DNA of 47,950 nt from Spirochaetales bacterium (GTDB lineage Bacteria > Spirochaetota > Spirochaetia > SZUA-6 > JAFGRV01), in contig JAFGKU010000011.1 of the NCBI GenBank assembly GCA_016928415.1, positions 1 to 47,950 on the forward strand, read 5' to 3'. Shown here in pieces: positions 16,333 to 25,640 of this stretch. The notes below the pieces were generated by a model. The model worked only from the letters and a program-made list of their open reading frames with translations. It was not told the DNA's origin and did not search any database. Positions within the stretch are counted from its first letter, which is position 1. Each line of letters starts with the position of its first letter. Both the position numbers and the translations under genes were made by a program.

Positions 16333-18984
16333 TTATTTTTCCTTAACCGGGATGGAAATCCTGAACCGCATATACTTGTCACGGGCAAACTCTATGCTCA
16401 CCTTGCCCTTCAGTTTGGAAACTTCGTGCTTCACGACATTCAGCCCCACTCCCCTGCCCGCATCAATGGTCACTGCCTCGTGCGTGGAAATACCCTGGTC
16501 AAAAATCAGCTGGGCCAGCTTTTCCTTGGGCCACGACTCAATTTCAGCTTCGCTGTATTTTCCTGAGGCGAGTGCTTTTTGCTTCAACACTTCCAGCCGC
16601 AGGCCCTGACCGTCATCCGAACAGGTAAGCACATAACGGCCGTCCTCTTCACTGGATTCGATCACGATGTTTCCCTTTTCCGGTTTGGATTTCTGTATGC
16701 GGGTATCCGTTGTCTCTATGCCGTGCGAGACGGCATTTTTCACCAGTTGAATGAGAATTTTCTTGACGGCATTGAACCTTGCCTCATCGGAAAAAGGAAT
16801 TACAAAACGGCTCATTTCAAGGCCAACCTTTTTCTTCTCCCGTTCCGCCACCCTCTCGGCCAGGCTTTTCAGGGACTGCCTGAGTGTATCAAGCTCGGAA
16901 TAATGCGTCGTGTCGAACGTGGCCCTGAAATTTATGATTTTTTCAAGAAGCGTCTCTACATCCTTGACGCCCTCCTTTAAATCCACAAGCATGTAAAGCA
17001 GGTCTACAAATAGCACGGGATTGAGTTCTTCCATTTCATAGAGTTCACGTATTTTCTCCTCGAAAACATGCGCCTTCTGTTCAAAATTCTCAAGACCGAG
17101 CATTCCGGCGTTTCCCTTGATCGAGTGAACGGACCTGTAAACCCTGTTCAACAGGTCTTTGTAATTGCCTTCAAACTGCGCGTTCTTGAGGTTGTCCTCC
17201 ATTTCCTTTATCTCACTCCGTGATTCATCCAGAAAACCTTTTAAGAAAACGGGATTCAAGTGGATTATTCCGAATAAAAGCTTCATCTCCGATTCCGCTT
17301 TTTTCTCGGATTCCGCCACCTTTTGGGCCAGCTTCTTTCTCTCCGTTACATCACGTACAGTGGAAAGAAGGAAAGTATTGTGTTCATCAACCTCTATCCG
17401 GGAAAAAGCAAAATTGAGGAATTTCTCCTCAAGCTGCACGTCTTTTTGAACATGCACCTCGATATCCTCAAGCGGGTTCAATTGCATAAGGCGTTTTTCC
17501 GGCAGTTTCCTTGTCAAAGCTATTTCCAGGAAATCTTTCACCGACTCAACTTCGCCCGTTTCGATGAACGGGCTTATGAACGATATGAAGTTCTTTCCCC
17601 CCACATCGGCAGTTTCAAAAATTTCCTCCATAACCCTGGAGTAATTATTCCCGATCATAAATTCCCCGTCGATGAGGAAAATCCCTTCTTTTACATTGGA
17701 AAGGATGTTGTCCGTTTCCGCCTTTGCGGCGGCAAGCTGGCTGACAGTCTCGTTCAACTCCCGTGTGCGTTCTACAACTTTTTTTTCCAGGTTGACATTC
17801 AGGAACGCCACCTCATTGTGGAGTCTTACGAACCTGTTGCTTAAAATGATGCCGATACTCGCAATGAAAAACACGAACCCGTAATTGGTGAGGCGGATGA
17901 ACTGGTAGGCGTTCATGTTCAGCAGAATATCATTGATCAACGTACCGAGAAGAATCAACAGGGCAATGAGCATATAACGGGCATCCCAATCGGACTTGAT
18001 CTTGGACATGAGGATATAGAGAACGACGATGACCCCGATGGACCAGGAAGGTATCATGACATACTGGTTATAGTTGTCCCAGAAATTATAATCAGTTGTA
18101 ACAAGGAGAACGATAAAGGAAACCCCCGTAATTCCCAGGAAAATATAGTGAATGATATTGTGCTTTTTTTTGAAATAAAACATGAGGAATTCCATCATGA
18201 GATATACGAGCCAGCAAAGCACCAGGTATTCTGTTTTTTTCATGATAAAAAAATCAAAACCCAGATAATATTTCATCTGCATGCGTAGAAAGAAGTAAAT
18301 TCCCATGCCGAGGCAGAAAAGGGCGAAAAGAAGGTTTTCCCTGTCCGACGACCGCCTTATAAAAAAGAAAAGAAAATACACGGCAACCACAAAGTAAACG
18401 ACAATAAATACGAGGTCAAAAATATCCTGGTAAATCTCGTCTTTCTGCAGGCCGGAGTAATCACCTAACACAAAGGAGCCGGTATAGGGCCCGTTCGAGT
18501 AGGCGAACAAACCGGCAACGCGCACGGCCAGGACATTGTCTCCACCGGGCCTGATCAGGGATGTGGGCAGCTGGTATATACGCTTCTTGTCATAGGCTGA
18601 CACGCGGGGCGGACCGATCCTTCCCGATTTTCCGATCAGCTGACCATTGAAATACGCCTCATCCGCATCCGTGATCACGCCTAAACTGACGCCCAGGGCG
18701 GATTTCGGAAGGGTATAGGGAAATAAAATGTGGATTCTGTACCAGCAGATGCCGTTATAATCCGGATACAGCTCCCCCCAATCGGAGGGCAGCGAAACCA
18801 CGTTCCAGGACGAATCGTCAAGAGAAGGTTCCCTGTAGCCGGGGTTATCGCCCTTTTCCAGCAGCACAACCTTCATCCCGCTGAAATCGACTAGCTGCTG
18901 ATAATTCCTGATCGTTACAGTTTCACGGGCCGATACCGTCACCGCAACGAGGAACAATATTGAGAATACCGCTGGTTTAATCAT
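16333..18984 (-). CDS. 7TM sensor kinase with HPt and CheA-like ATPase modules
   Basis: A hybrid membrane signal protein. Signal peptide about 1-18. Residues about 23-183 resemble the GH2-type sugar-binding jelly roll (DDSSWNVVSLP, WYRIHILFP, YFNGQLIG, GGDNVLAVRVAG). Seven hydrophobic segments lie between about 188 and 385 (7TMR-DISM type). A coiled coil and a PAS-like domain (about 420-550, ending STVRDVTER) follow, then an HPt domain with phospho-acceptor His620 (SVHSIKGNAGMLGL). The ATPase is CheA-like: N-box LVKNAVSHGIE, DDGQGL, and AGRGVGLNVVKHEV. There is no DHp histidine, CheW-like domain or receiver. Phosphate would go from His620 to the CheY encoded next door. The ATG at 18984 follows GAGG; a GTG at 18990 is an alternative. 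It starts 16 bases after cheX. Confidence 0.85.
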   Translation of the reverse strand: MIKPAVFSILFLVAVTVSARETVTIRNYQQLVDFSGMKVVLLEKGDNPGYREPSLDDSSWNVVSLPSDWGELYPDYNGICWYRIHILFPYTLPKSALGVSLGVITDADEAYFNGQLIGKSGRIGPPRVSAYDKKRIYQLPTSLIRPGGDNVLAVRVAGLFAYSNGPYTGSFVLGDYSGLQKDEIYQDIFDLVFIVVYFVVAVYFLFFFIRRSSDRENLLFALFCLGMGIYFFLRMQMKYYLGFDFFIMKKTEYLVLCWLVYLMMEFLMFYFKKKHNIIHYIFLGITGVSFIVLLVTTDYNFWDNYNQYVMIPSWSIGVIVVLYILMSKIKSDWDARYMLIALLILLGTLINDILLNMNAYQFIRLTNYGFVFFIASIGIILSNRFVRLHNEVAFLNVNLEKKVVERTRELNETVSQLAAAKAETDNILSNVKEGIFLIDGEFMIGNNYSRVMEEIFETADVGGKNFISFISPFIETGEVESVKDFLEIALTRKLPEKRLMQLNPLEDIEVHVQKDVQLEEKFLNFAFSRIEVDEHNTFLLSTVRDVTERKKLAQKVAESEKKAESEMKLLFGIIHLNPVFLKGFLDESRSEIKEMEDNLKNAQFEGNYKDLLNRVYRSVHSIKGNAGMLGLENFEQKAHVFEEKIRELYEMEELNPVLFVDLLYMLVDLKEGVKDVETLLEKIINFRATFDTTHYSELDTLRQSLKSLAERVAEREKKKVGLEMSRFVIPFSDEARFNAVKKILIQLVKNAVSHGIETTDTRIQKSKPEKGNIVIESSEEDGRYVLTCSDDGQGLRLEVLKQKALASGKYSEAEIESWPKEKLAQLIFDQGISTHEAVTIDAGRGVGLNVVKHEVSKLKGKVSIEFARDKYMRFRISIPVKEK

Positions 18985-19000
18985 CCTCACCTCATCAATC

Positions 19001-19456
19001 CTATAAATCTTCCTTCAGGCCTATGGCCAGGAATGCCTGGTTTTCATTCCATTTCATCGGGATAACGAATGTCGGGACCTGAAGGTTAAGGAAACCGGCC
19101 CTGTCCCTGTTTTCACTTGTAAAAATCATGGGAATGGAAATGAGGAATTCACTGCCAAAAACTTTTTGCGCATTGCCGGCGATTGTATTCGCCAGCTCCC
19201 CGGCCATGCTTGTCAACTGCTCATCCGTGAGGGAGGGCCTGGGCATGATTTTCCTGATCAACTCGCTTAAAAATTCCTTTTCCGCCGTCAGGTAAACGGC
19301 ACCCCTCATTTTCCCGGATATGCCGATGGCCGCCGTGTAGGCTAGAAGGAATATCTTGTTTTCCTCTTTTAAATACGGGACACCCACATCGATGGGTATA
19401 CCCGTTATCTTGTTGAAATATTCTATGATACTTTCTATGAAAACTTTTAACTGCAT
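19001..19456 (-). CDS. cheX: CheX-type CheY-phosphatase
   Basis: A 151-residue CheC/CheX family protein. The active-site signature ExxN is present as Glu87 and Asn90 in MAGELANTIAGNAQKVFG, preceded by a LTDEQLTSM helix. Only one ExxN helix is seen, as in CheX, which works as a homodimer. CheX dephosphorylates CheY-P and is the standard phosphatase of spirochaete chemotaxis. Its start overlaps the cheY stop by one base (TGATG), implying translational coupling. It would reset the CheY encoded beside it and so complete a kinase-regulator-phosphatase circuit. Confidence 0.85.
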   Translation of the reverse strand: MQLKVFIESIIEYFNKITGIPIDVGVPYLKEENKIFLLAYTAAIGISGKMRGAVYLTAEKEFLSELIRKIMPRPSLTDEQLTSMAGELANTIAGNAQKVFGSEFLISIPMIFTSENRDRAGFLNLQVPTFVIPMKWNENQAFLAIGLKEDL

Positions 19457-19818
19457 CAGGAATCCTCCCTAACTTCGTCAAACACTTCCCTCAACTCGGC
19501 CTGCGTAAAAGGTTTGACCAGATAAGAGACGGCCCCCATTTTAATCGCTTTCAGGGCCGTTTCCTTTGCCGCCAGGGCGGAGACAATGATCACCTTGACC
19601 CGCGGATTAATTTTGATTATCTGCTCCAGGGCGGTCAATCCGTCCATTTCCGGCATCGTGATATCCAGCGTCACAAGGTCAGGTTTTCTCTGCCTGACCA
19701 TTTCCACCGCCTCCTGCCCATTGACCGCTTTCCCGACAATCTCGATATCGGAACCCTTGATCCATGTACTTATGGCTTCCCTTATTATTTCCGAGTCATC
19801 CACAATCAATACTTTCAT
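19456..19818 (-). CDS. cheY: CheY-like response regulator
   Basis: A 120-residue stand-alone receiver. Acidic pair Asp7-Asp8, phospho-acceptor Asp52 (VTLDITMPEMDG), Ser80 (IIVSA) and Lys102 (VKPF) are all present. It lies between a cyclase gene (31 bases upstream) and cheX (one-base overlap), and the HPt-bearing kinase follows. This gives it an obvious donor and phosphatase. Whether it binds the flagellar motor, the cyclase or another target is open. The general chemotaxis CheY may be encoded elsewhere. Confidence 0.85.
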   Translation of the reverse strand: MKVLIVDDSEIIREAISTWIKGSDIEIVGKAVNGQEAVEMVRQRKPDLVTLDITMPEMDGLTALEQIIKINPRVKVIIVSALAAKETALKAIKMGAVSYLVKPFTQAELREVFDEVREDS

Positions 19819-19849
19819 GGCGCATGGTTCCTTTCCATAAATTTCATTT

Positions 19850-20941
19850 TCACAGGGAAGCTTCCTCCAGGTAAAACACTTTTACTTCCTTTATTTTCCC
19901 GCGAATGCCTGAAAATTTTACCGGTTTCACCCTGACCCTGTCCTTCACTTCCCTGTAGATGTTTTCTTCCATCAGGATATCCACATCCCCAAGCTTGGTC
20001 AAAGATTCCAGGCGGGAGGCGATATTAACCGGGTCACCCAACACGGTATATTCGATTTGATTTACCGATCCGATATTACCGATAAACAGTTTCCCCCGTG
20101 CAACACCCACTCCCATCTGGATGGGTTCAGTCAGGTAAGAGGGCCTGAATTGATTGAAATTGTTGAAATACTTCCTGATTTTAACGGCAACGCTGATGCA
20201 ATGCATAGCATCGTCTTCTATCGCCCGGGGGCACCCGAACGTGGCGAGTATTCCATCACCCAGGAATTTGTTCACCGATCCGTTTTCCCCGTATATGATA
20301 TCCGTCAGGTCTGTAAGCAGCCCGTTTAAAAACCTGAAAAAAACATCGGGCTCAACCGTTTCGGCTATTCCCGTGGAATTACGGAGATCGCAGAACAGGA
20401 TGGAGGCCGTCTTTACCTCTCCACCCAGGTTGGTGGAAATATCCCCATTCAGGATCCCTTCAATCAGATCCTTGGAAAAATACTTGGAAAGAAGTTTTTT
20501 TTCCGACTCGGCCTTTTCCTTTTGCAAAAGGATATCATCGCACTCCTTCCCGGCATTGTTTTGAAGAAATCTCAGGGTGGTGAGATTCTTGATCTTGAAG
20601 ATAAGCTCGTAACTGTTGAAAGGGTAGAACACGAGGTCCTTCACACCCTGCGATATCATCAGCTGGATGAAATTCTCGTCTTTCTGGAAACAAACCGGCA
20701 CAATAAACGGTTTGGCAGGGTTACGCAAAACGGCCTCGCAAAACCGGGCAACGGGCATATCGTTCATATCGGAACTCAGGAAGATTATGTCGGGAGCCGC
20801 TTCATCGACCAGCTTCAGGGCTTCCTTCCCGTTACGGGCGACAACCACACCATGGTCCATTTTTTCAAGCATGTATTTGAGATGCGTGGTAATTTTCAGC
20901 TTGTCCTCTATGATAAGAAATTTCCGCCGGAATTCCCCCAT
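19850..20941 (-). CDS. Class III adenylate cyclase with degenerate receiver domain
   Basis: The start at 20941 follows AGGAGGA; an ATG at 20962 precedes that site. Residues 1-125 have the receiver fold, but the phospho-acceptor position reads IIFLSSDMND (Ser instead of Asp) and the conserved Lys is replaced by Tyr106 (VFYPF). It is therefore a pseudo-receiver. A coiled linker (about 130-160) leads to the cyclase domain: metal Asp185 (FCDLRNSTG), Lys225 and Asp229 (NKFLGDG), Thr299 (EYTVLGD), and Asn306 with Arg310 (NIASR). Lys and Thr at the purine-binding positions favour ATP, so the product should be cAMP. It heads the run cyclase-cheY-cheX-kinase. A minus-strand TATAAT at 20995-21000 is a possible -10 box, without a convincing -35. 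Confidence 0.85.
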   Translation of the reverse strand: MGEFRRKFLIIEDKLKITTHLKYMLEKMDHGVVVARNGKEALKLVDEAAPDIIFLSSDMNDMPVARFCEAVLRNPAKPFIVPVCFQKDENFIQLMISQGVKDLVFYPFNSYELIFKIKNLTTLRFLQNNAGKECDDILLQKEKAESEKKLLSKYFSKDLIEGILNGDISTNLGGEVKTASILFCDLRNSTGIAETVEPDVFFRFLNGLLTDLTDIIYGENGSVNKFLGDGILATFGCPRAIEDDAMHCISVAVKIRKYFNNFNQFRPSYLTEPIQMGVGVARGKLFIGNIGSVNQIEYTVLGDPVNIASRLESLTKLGDVDILMEENIYREVKDRVRVKPVKFSGIRGKIKEVKVFYLEEASL

Positions 20942-21135
20942 TTGGTTCCTCCTAAAATACAAGCTGCTATAACAAAAAAACCCTGTTGACAGAAATTATA
21001 CCTTTATCGGGTATAATCCTCCTTAAAAAGAAAGACCTCAAACGGCCTTAAGTTAAATAATAGTAATATTTCGAGTTAAAAATCAATATTACGGGAGAAA
21101 TTATTCGTACCGTTCATAAATTCCTGATAAATGTA

Positions 21136-21669
21136 TCAGGATTGAGACCGGCCGGATTTACTCGTATTAGCCACGAACCAGTTAAACAGGAAATAAATCA
21201 TCAAGGCAATCGCTCCCAGAAGAATCGAAAGATCGGCAAAATTGAAAATCCCCGTTCGTAATGACCCGATTCCGAGATTCATGAAATCCGTGACCAGGCC
21301 GCCGTTAAAAATCCGGTCGTAGATATTGCCGATTCCGCCGCCGATAATGCACGAAATACAAATCAATTCTACCATGGTCATTTTTTTCTTCACAAACGAA
21401 TATATAATGTAGATAATCCCGCCCAAAAGGCAAATGGCAGGAATGATCGATAAAAGAATTATCCTTAAAGGTTTGGGAAAATTCGAACCGAAACTCAAAA
21501 AAGCACCTTCATTCTCGGCATAGGTAAAGACAAAAAAGGAACCCAGCACCTCGATGGTGCCCCTGCCCTTTAGTTCCGTTCGCGCAATGCCTTTTGATAC
21601 CTGGTCTACTGCCACGTTGCAGGCCACTACAAGAACAATGATTATGATTTGTACAATGCGGTTTTTCAT
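21136..21669 (-). CDS. lspA: Lipoprotein signal peptidase (signal peptidase II)
   Basis: An integral membrane aspartyl protease that cleaves prolipoproteins after lipidation. Four hydrophobic segments are visible. The family motifs are DQVSKGIA near the N terminus, YAENEGAFLSFG, GGGIGNIYDRIFNGGLVTDF (catalytic Asp in TDF) and FNFADLSILLG (second catalytic Asp). I choose the ATG at 21669 because a promoter-like pair lies immediately upstream; ATGs at 21696 and 21732 would fall inside or before it. Several predicted lipoproteins in this window are likely substrates. A small 7-bp hairpin (21123-21140) overlaps the stop codon and may be a weak terminator. Confidence 0.9.
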   Translation of the reverse strand: MKNRIVQIIIIVLVVACNVAVDQVSKGIARTELKGRGTIEVLGSFFVFTYAENEGAFLSFGSNFPKPLRIILLSIIPAICLLGGIIYIIYSFVKKKMTMVELICISCIIGGGIGNIYDRIFNGGLVTDFMNLGIGSLRTGIFNFADLSILLGAIALMIYFLFNWFVANTSKSGRSQS

Positions 21670-21676
21670 GACGACA

Positions 21677-21705
21677 ATAGTATACGATAAGGACATATGG
21701 GTCAA
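21677..21705 (-). promoter_or_regulatory. Promoter adjoining the lspA start
   Basis: On the minus strand, TTGACC (21700-21705) is followed after 17 bases by TACTAT (21677-21682), or after 15 bases by TATACT (21679-21684). The ATG at 21669 is only 7-9 bases further on, so transcription would begin at or next to the start codon. Confidence 0.45.
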
Positions 21706-21843
21706 TATCCTGCCCAAATCAAACAATAACAAAGAAACAGCATTAAAAAGCCAAGATCAAATCCCTTTTCGTCGGTTATATTATAAACAAGGAGGGAAAA
21801 AAGCAGCATCAATAAAAAACATCATTAAATAAAGGGGGAACAA

Positions 21844-24800
21844 ATGTCAGAAAAAGTGTCTACACCAACATTCACACACACTAAACGGCATACAATCCTG
21901 TTTCTAATTTTCTTCCTGCTTACAACTGCAGGCATGCTCCTGTTTGCCGCCAATCCCGTGCAGGTCGGTTCAGGGAGTTATTTGAATGACGATACGAGCG
22001 GGGAACTGCCGAGAGATCCGGCGTACGCCGCTTTCTCGGGACCCGTACCGTCGAACGACTGGTGGCAGAGCATCATGCTTACGCAGTACAGCGACGGCGT
22101 CCATCCCTTGCCGTTCAAATACAAATTTTTCCCGGAAGGGCTGGGCATGAGGGACCCCGGCTACGGGTACATGTCGGGAGCCAACGGTATTGAAACGCCC
22201 TGGGAAATGGATGATATCTACCTGCGGGCCGCAAATATAACGATGGCCAATGCAACCGCCCGGGTAACGGGCTTCAGTGACTGGCAGGTCATCGTGGTTC
22301 TAAGCGACAATACGACGGAAAAAATGAAAGTGCGCCTTACAAGGGGTTCGCCGTATTGTTTTGCCGAATTCAGCGACCCCGCCACACCCCAATTGTACCT
22401 TCCGAAAATGTCCCGGTTTTTCAACGACTCCAATGGATCGATCCTGACCTCGGACGGATCCTCCTACACGGGCGACCATATCGGGATTGAACTTTCGGAC
22501 GGTAAATGCTACGGCGTTTTCGGTCCGGCAAGCACCGTCTTCAGGCGAAGCGGAACAACCGTCTCTATAACATTAGGCGGCGGCCAAACCTACCTTTCCA
22601 TAGGCGATCTCACCGGGACCTCGGATCTGAATTATTTCTACCAGCACGCCTATGCCTTTGTCACCGATACTGCCGTCAGCTGGAATTATTCCGCGGCCGA
22701 CGCACGGGTAACGAGCACGTATACCGCTTCCACAACACTAAAAAGAAGCGGATTTTCTTCCGTTACCCTTCAGGCGCTTTTTCCTCACCAATGGAAGTAT
22801 ACGACTACAGGTTTATCGGGATACGCCTTTCCGAGCATCAGGGGATTACTGAAAGTCTGCGAAAGCAACTCGTTCAGCCTAAGCGTCCCCTTCCTGGGAA
22901 TCATACCCTCCTTCGGTGAACCGACAGGCTCACCCGCCTATTCACGGTCAACCCTGTCCTCCTATTTGAACCAGTACTACGGCCTGGTACAGAACAACTA
23001 TTATGTCGATGATACGTACTGGCAGGGCAAAAAACTTCACACCCTGTCCATGGCTGTTCTTATTGCGGACAAAATCGGCGATACAACAATGAGGAACAAC
23101 TGCATCAATCTCCTCAGGGACGTTCTGACCAACTGGTACACTTATACATCCGGGGAAGGCGTCCATTATTTCGGCTATCACCCGTGCTGGGGCACCTTGA
23201 TCGGGAGGGCGGCATCCTACGGTTCGGACAATGCGATATCCGACCACCATTTCCATTACGGTTATTATGTCTATGCATCGGCCATCCTGGCCGCCTATGA
23301 TACCGGTTTCAGGAATAATTACGGCGGGATGGTGGAACACCTTATCCGCGACTATGCCTGTCCGTCACGCACCGATTCGATGTATCCCTTCCTGAGGAAT
23401 TTCGATATCTACACGGGCCATTCCTGGGCCGGCGGATACGCGGACAATATTTCGGGAAACAACCATGAATCCTCATCCGAAGCGATGAATGGATGGGCCG
23501 GGGTCTACCTGTGGGGTCTTGCTTCCGGCAATACCACGTACAGGAACCTGGGCATCTGGGGGTACACCACGGAGAGAACGGCTATCGAGCAGTACTGGTT
23601 CAATATTGACAACAACCAGGAAAGTTCGGGTTGGCCTCCGGAATATGCCCACGGTGTTATAGGGATGGTATGGGGGAGCTCCTACCTTTACGGTACGTGG
23701 TTCTCGGGCGATGCGGAATGCATTTACGGGATCCAGATGCTGCCCGTAACACCTGCCATCACCTACCTGGGATACAATACCTCGCTTGTATCACGCGTTT
23801 ACAACAGGTTCGTTGCCGATAATCCGGGAACGGAGACGGTCTGGCAGCACATCATCTGGCCCTATCAATCCTACGTGGACCCGGCTGCCGCGGTTTCCAA
23901 GTGGAATGACGCCTTGATCGACGATGGCGAAGAGTATCACACCTACTGGTTCATGCATAACATGAACGCCATGGGCCCACCCTCAGGCGATTACTACTCC
24001 ACCAACTGGCCGGCCTACCAGGTTTTCAAAAAGAATTCCACCTACACGGCCGTGGTGTGGAATCCCACAACATCATCCGTCAGCGTCCGGTTCAACAATG
24101 GGAATACCGTTACCGTCGGGGCAAACAGCACGGTAGCGTTTAACATTTCAGGAACGCCTCCCACGCCCCCCCCGACATCGACACCCACGCCTGCCTCCAC
24201 CCCCGGGTCCGTTACCCCGACCCCGACGTCACCTTCATCCGGCACCAATCTGGCACTTAACAAGGCAGTGACCGTTTCCTCGGTAGAGGCGGCCTACGCC
24301 GGAAGCAATGCCGTGGACGGGAACACCGGTACCCGCTGGGGCAGCGAGTTCAGCGATCCGCAGTATATTTACGTCGATCTCGGCACTGCCTGTTCGGTTA
24401 ACCGGGTGGTTCTGCAGTGGGAAACGGCTTATGGTAGTTCATACCAGATCCAGGTATCCTCGAACGCCTCCACATGGACAACCGTCTATTCCACGACAAG
24501 CGGAAACGGCGGAACGGACGACATTTCCTTTACGGCGGCAAGCGCCCGATATGTGAGAATGTACGGAACGGCAAGGGGAACCCAATGGGGATACTCACTC
24601 TTCGAATTCGAAGTGTACGGCGGAACACCGGTCAATACGGCCACGCCTACCAATACAACAGCGTCAACCTACACGCCGACGCGAACACCTACCCGGACAC
24701 CAACGGCTGCAGTAACGGCCACAAGGACGCCCACGGCTGCTGTAACTGTCACACCTCCCCCGACTTCAACACCCACCCCGTCTCCAACGCCGACGACTCC

Positions 24801-25563
24801 GGCAGGAGGTAAAGCCATACCGGGATTGATCGAGGCCGAAGACTACGATGCCTATAGCGGCGTACAGACCGAAGCCTGCTCGGAAGGCGGGATAAACGTG
24901 GGATGGATTGATGCGGGCGACTGGATGGACTACAACGTAAACGTGGCCGCGGCAGGTGCTTACACAGTTGAATTCAGGGTAGCCTCCCCGAATACAACCG
25001 GATCATTGCAGCTGCGGCTGGGTACGTCGACACTGGCATCCGCTTCCATCCCGCAAACGGGAACCTGGCAGACATGGGAAACCATTACGGCCAGCATCTC
25101 ACTCTCTGCCGGCCCGCAAACCCTGCGGCTGTACGCATCGGGCGGCGGCTGGAACATCAACTGGATGCAGTTTACGGCGGCAAGCGTCAACCTGGCGCTC
25201 AATAAACCGGTAACCGCCTCTTCCGTTGAGGCCGGTTATTCCGGCGCCAATGCCGTTGACGCCAACTCCGGGACCCGGTGGGGCAGCGCCTTCAGCGACC
25301 CCCAGTATATCTATGTCGATTTGGGAGCGACGTATACCGTCAGACGGGTTGTTTTAAACTGGGAAACGGCATGCGGCAGTTCTTACCAGATCCAGGTTTC
25401 CTCCAACGCTTCTTCCTGGACTACCGTTTACTCAACCGCAAACGGCGACGGCGGAACGGACGAAATCTCCTTCCCGGCAACAAGTGCCCGCTACGTAAGA
25501 ATGTACGGTACGGCAAGGGCTACCCAATGGGGATATTCCCTGTGGGAATTCGAGGTATACTGA
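21844..25563 (+). CDS. Secreted GH81 endo-beta-1,3-glucanase with F5/8C-CBM6-F5/8C modules
   Basis: A signal peptide (about 1-36) is followed by a GH81 catalytic region (about 38-765). Key residues are Asp467 in the SDHHFHYG motif (general acid) and Glu542 and Glu546 in NNHESSSEAMNGW; the spacing matches GH81 enzymes as I recall them. The enzyme cuts beta-1,3-glucan (laminarin, curdlan, fungal wall glucan) internally. The C-terminal part holds a proline/threonine linker (770-800), a discoidin-like domain (802-925), a second linker (about 926-990), a CBM6-like domain (about 993-1112, IEAEDYDAYSG) and a second discoidin-like domain (1115-1239). AAAGGGGGA precedes the ATG. A terminator follows, so the GH16 gene downstream is probably transcribed separately. 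Confidence 0.92.
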   Translation: MSEKVSTPTFTHTKRHTILFLIFFLLTTAGMLLFAANPVQVGSGSYLNDDTSGELPRDPAYAAFSGPVPSNDWWQSIMLTQYSDGVHPLPFKYKFFPEGLGMRDPGYGYMSGANGIETPWEMDDIYLRAANITMANATARVTGFSDWQVIVVLSDNTTEKMKVRLTRGSPYCFAEFSDPATPQLYLPKMSRFFNDSNGSILTSDGSSYTGDHIGIELSDGKCYGVFGPASTVFRRSGTTVSITLGGGQTYLSIGDLTGTSDLNYFYQHAYAFVTDTAVSWNYSAADARVTSTYTASTTLKRSGFSSVTLQALFPHQWKYTTTGLSGYAFPSIRGLLKVCESNSFSLSVPFLGIIPSFGEPTGSPAYSRSTLSSYLNQYYGLVQNNYYVDDTYWQGKKLHTLSMAVLIADKIGDTTMRNNCINLLRDVLTNWYTYTSGEGVHYFGYHPCWGTLIGRAASYGSDNAISDHHFHYGYYVYASAILAAYDTGFRNNYGGMVEHLIRDYACPSRTDSMYPFLRNFDIYTGHSWAGGYADNISGNNHESSSEAMNGWAGVYLWGLASGNTTYRNLGIWGYTTERTAIEQYWFNIDNNQESSGWPPEYAHGVIGMVWGSSYLYGTWFSGDAECIYGIQMLPVTPAITYLGYNTSLVSRVYNRFVADNPGTETVWQHIIWPYQSYVDPAAAVSKWNDALIDDGEEYHTYWFMHNMNAMGPPSGDYYSTNWPAYQVFKKNSTYTAVVWNPTTSSVSVRFNNGNTVTVGANSTVAFNISGTPPTPPPTSTPTPASTPGSVTPTPTSPSSGTNLALNKAVTVSSVEAAYAGSNAVDGNTGTRWGSEFSDPQYIYVDLGTACSVNRVVLQWETAYGSSYQIQVSSNASTWTTVYSTTSGNGGTDDISFTAASARYVRMYGTARGTQWGYSLFEFEVYGGTPVNTATPTNTTASTYTPTRTPTRTPTAAVTATRTPTAAVTVTPPPTSTPTPSPTPTTPAGGKAIPGLIEAEDYDAYSGVQTEACSEGGINVGWIDAGDWMDYNVNVAAAGAYTVEFRVASPNTTGSLQLRLGTSTLASASIPQTGTWQTWETITASISLSAGPQTLRLYASGGGWNINWMQFTAASVNLALNKPVTASSVEAGYSGANAVDANSGTRWGSAFSDPQYIYVDLGATYTVRRVVLNWETACGSSYQIQVSSNASSWTTVYSTANGDGGTDEISFPATSARYVRMYGTARATQWGYSLWEFEVY
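24247..24620 (+). repeat. Discoidin module copy 1 (GH81)
   Basis: First of four closely related F5/8C modules in this and the GH16 gene. It begins NLALNKAVTVSS and ends RMYGTARGTQWGYSLFEFEVYG. The four copies share long near-identical stretches, suggesting duplication and shuffling. Confidence 0.75.
24621..24810 (+). repeat. Thr/Pro-rich linker repeat (GH81)
   Basis: Low-complexity coding repeat of TPT-type units (TPTRTPTRTPTAAVT, then TPTPSPTPT) joining discoidin copy 1 to the CBM6-like domain. Similar linkers lie at 24147-24240, 26521-26638 and 39976-40140. These are flexible, possibly glycosylated spacers. Confidence 0.75.
25186..25560 (+). repeat. Discoidin module copy 2 (GH81)
   Basis: Second F5/8C module, at the extreme C terminus of the GH81 protein (VNLALNKPVTASS to WGYSLWEFEVY). 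Its last ~20 residues match those of copy 3 almost exactly. Confidence 0.75.
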
Positions 25564-25602
25564 TTAAAAGACTTTAAGATCTGATCTTCTTTCATTATAA
25601 AA

Positions 25603-25640
25603 CCGGCCTGTTTCAGTAACGAACAGGCCGGAATATTATT
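25603..25640 (+). terminator. Terminator after the GH81 gene
   Basis: CCGGCCTGTT (25603-25612) and AACAGGCCGG (25622-25631) form a perfect 10-bp stem with a 9-base loop, followed by AATATTATTTT. Confidence 0.8.
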
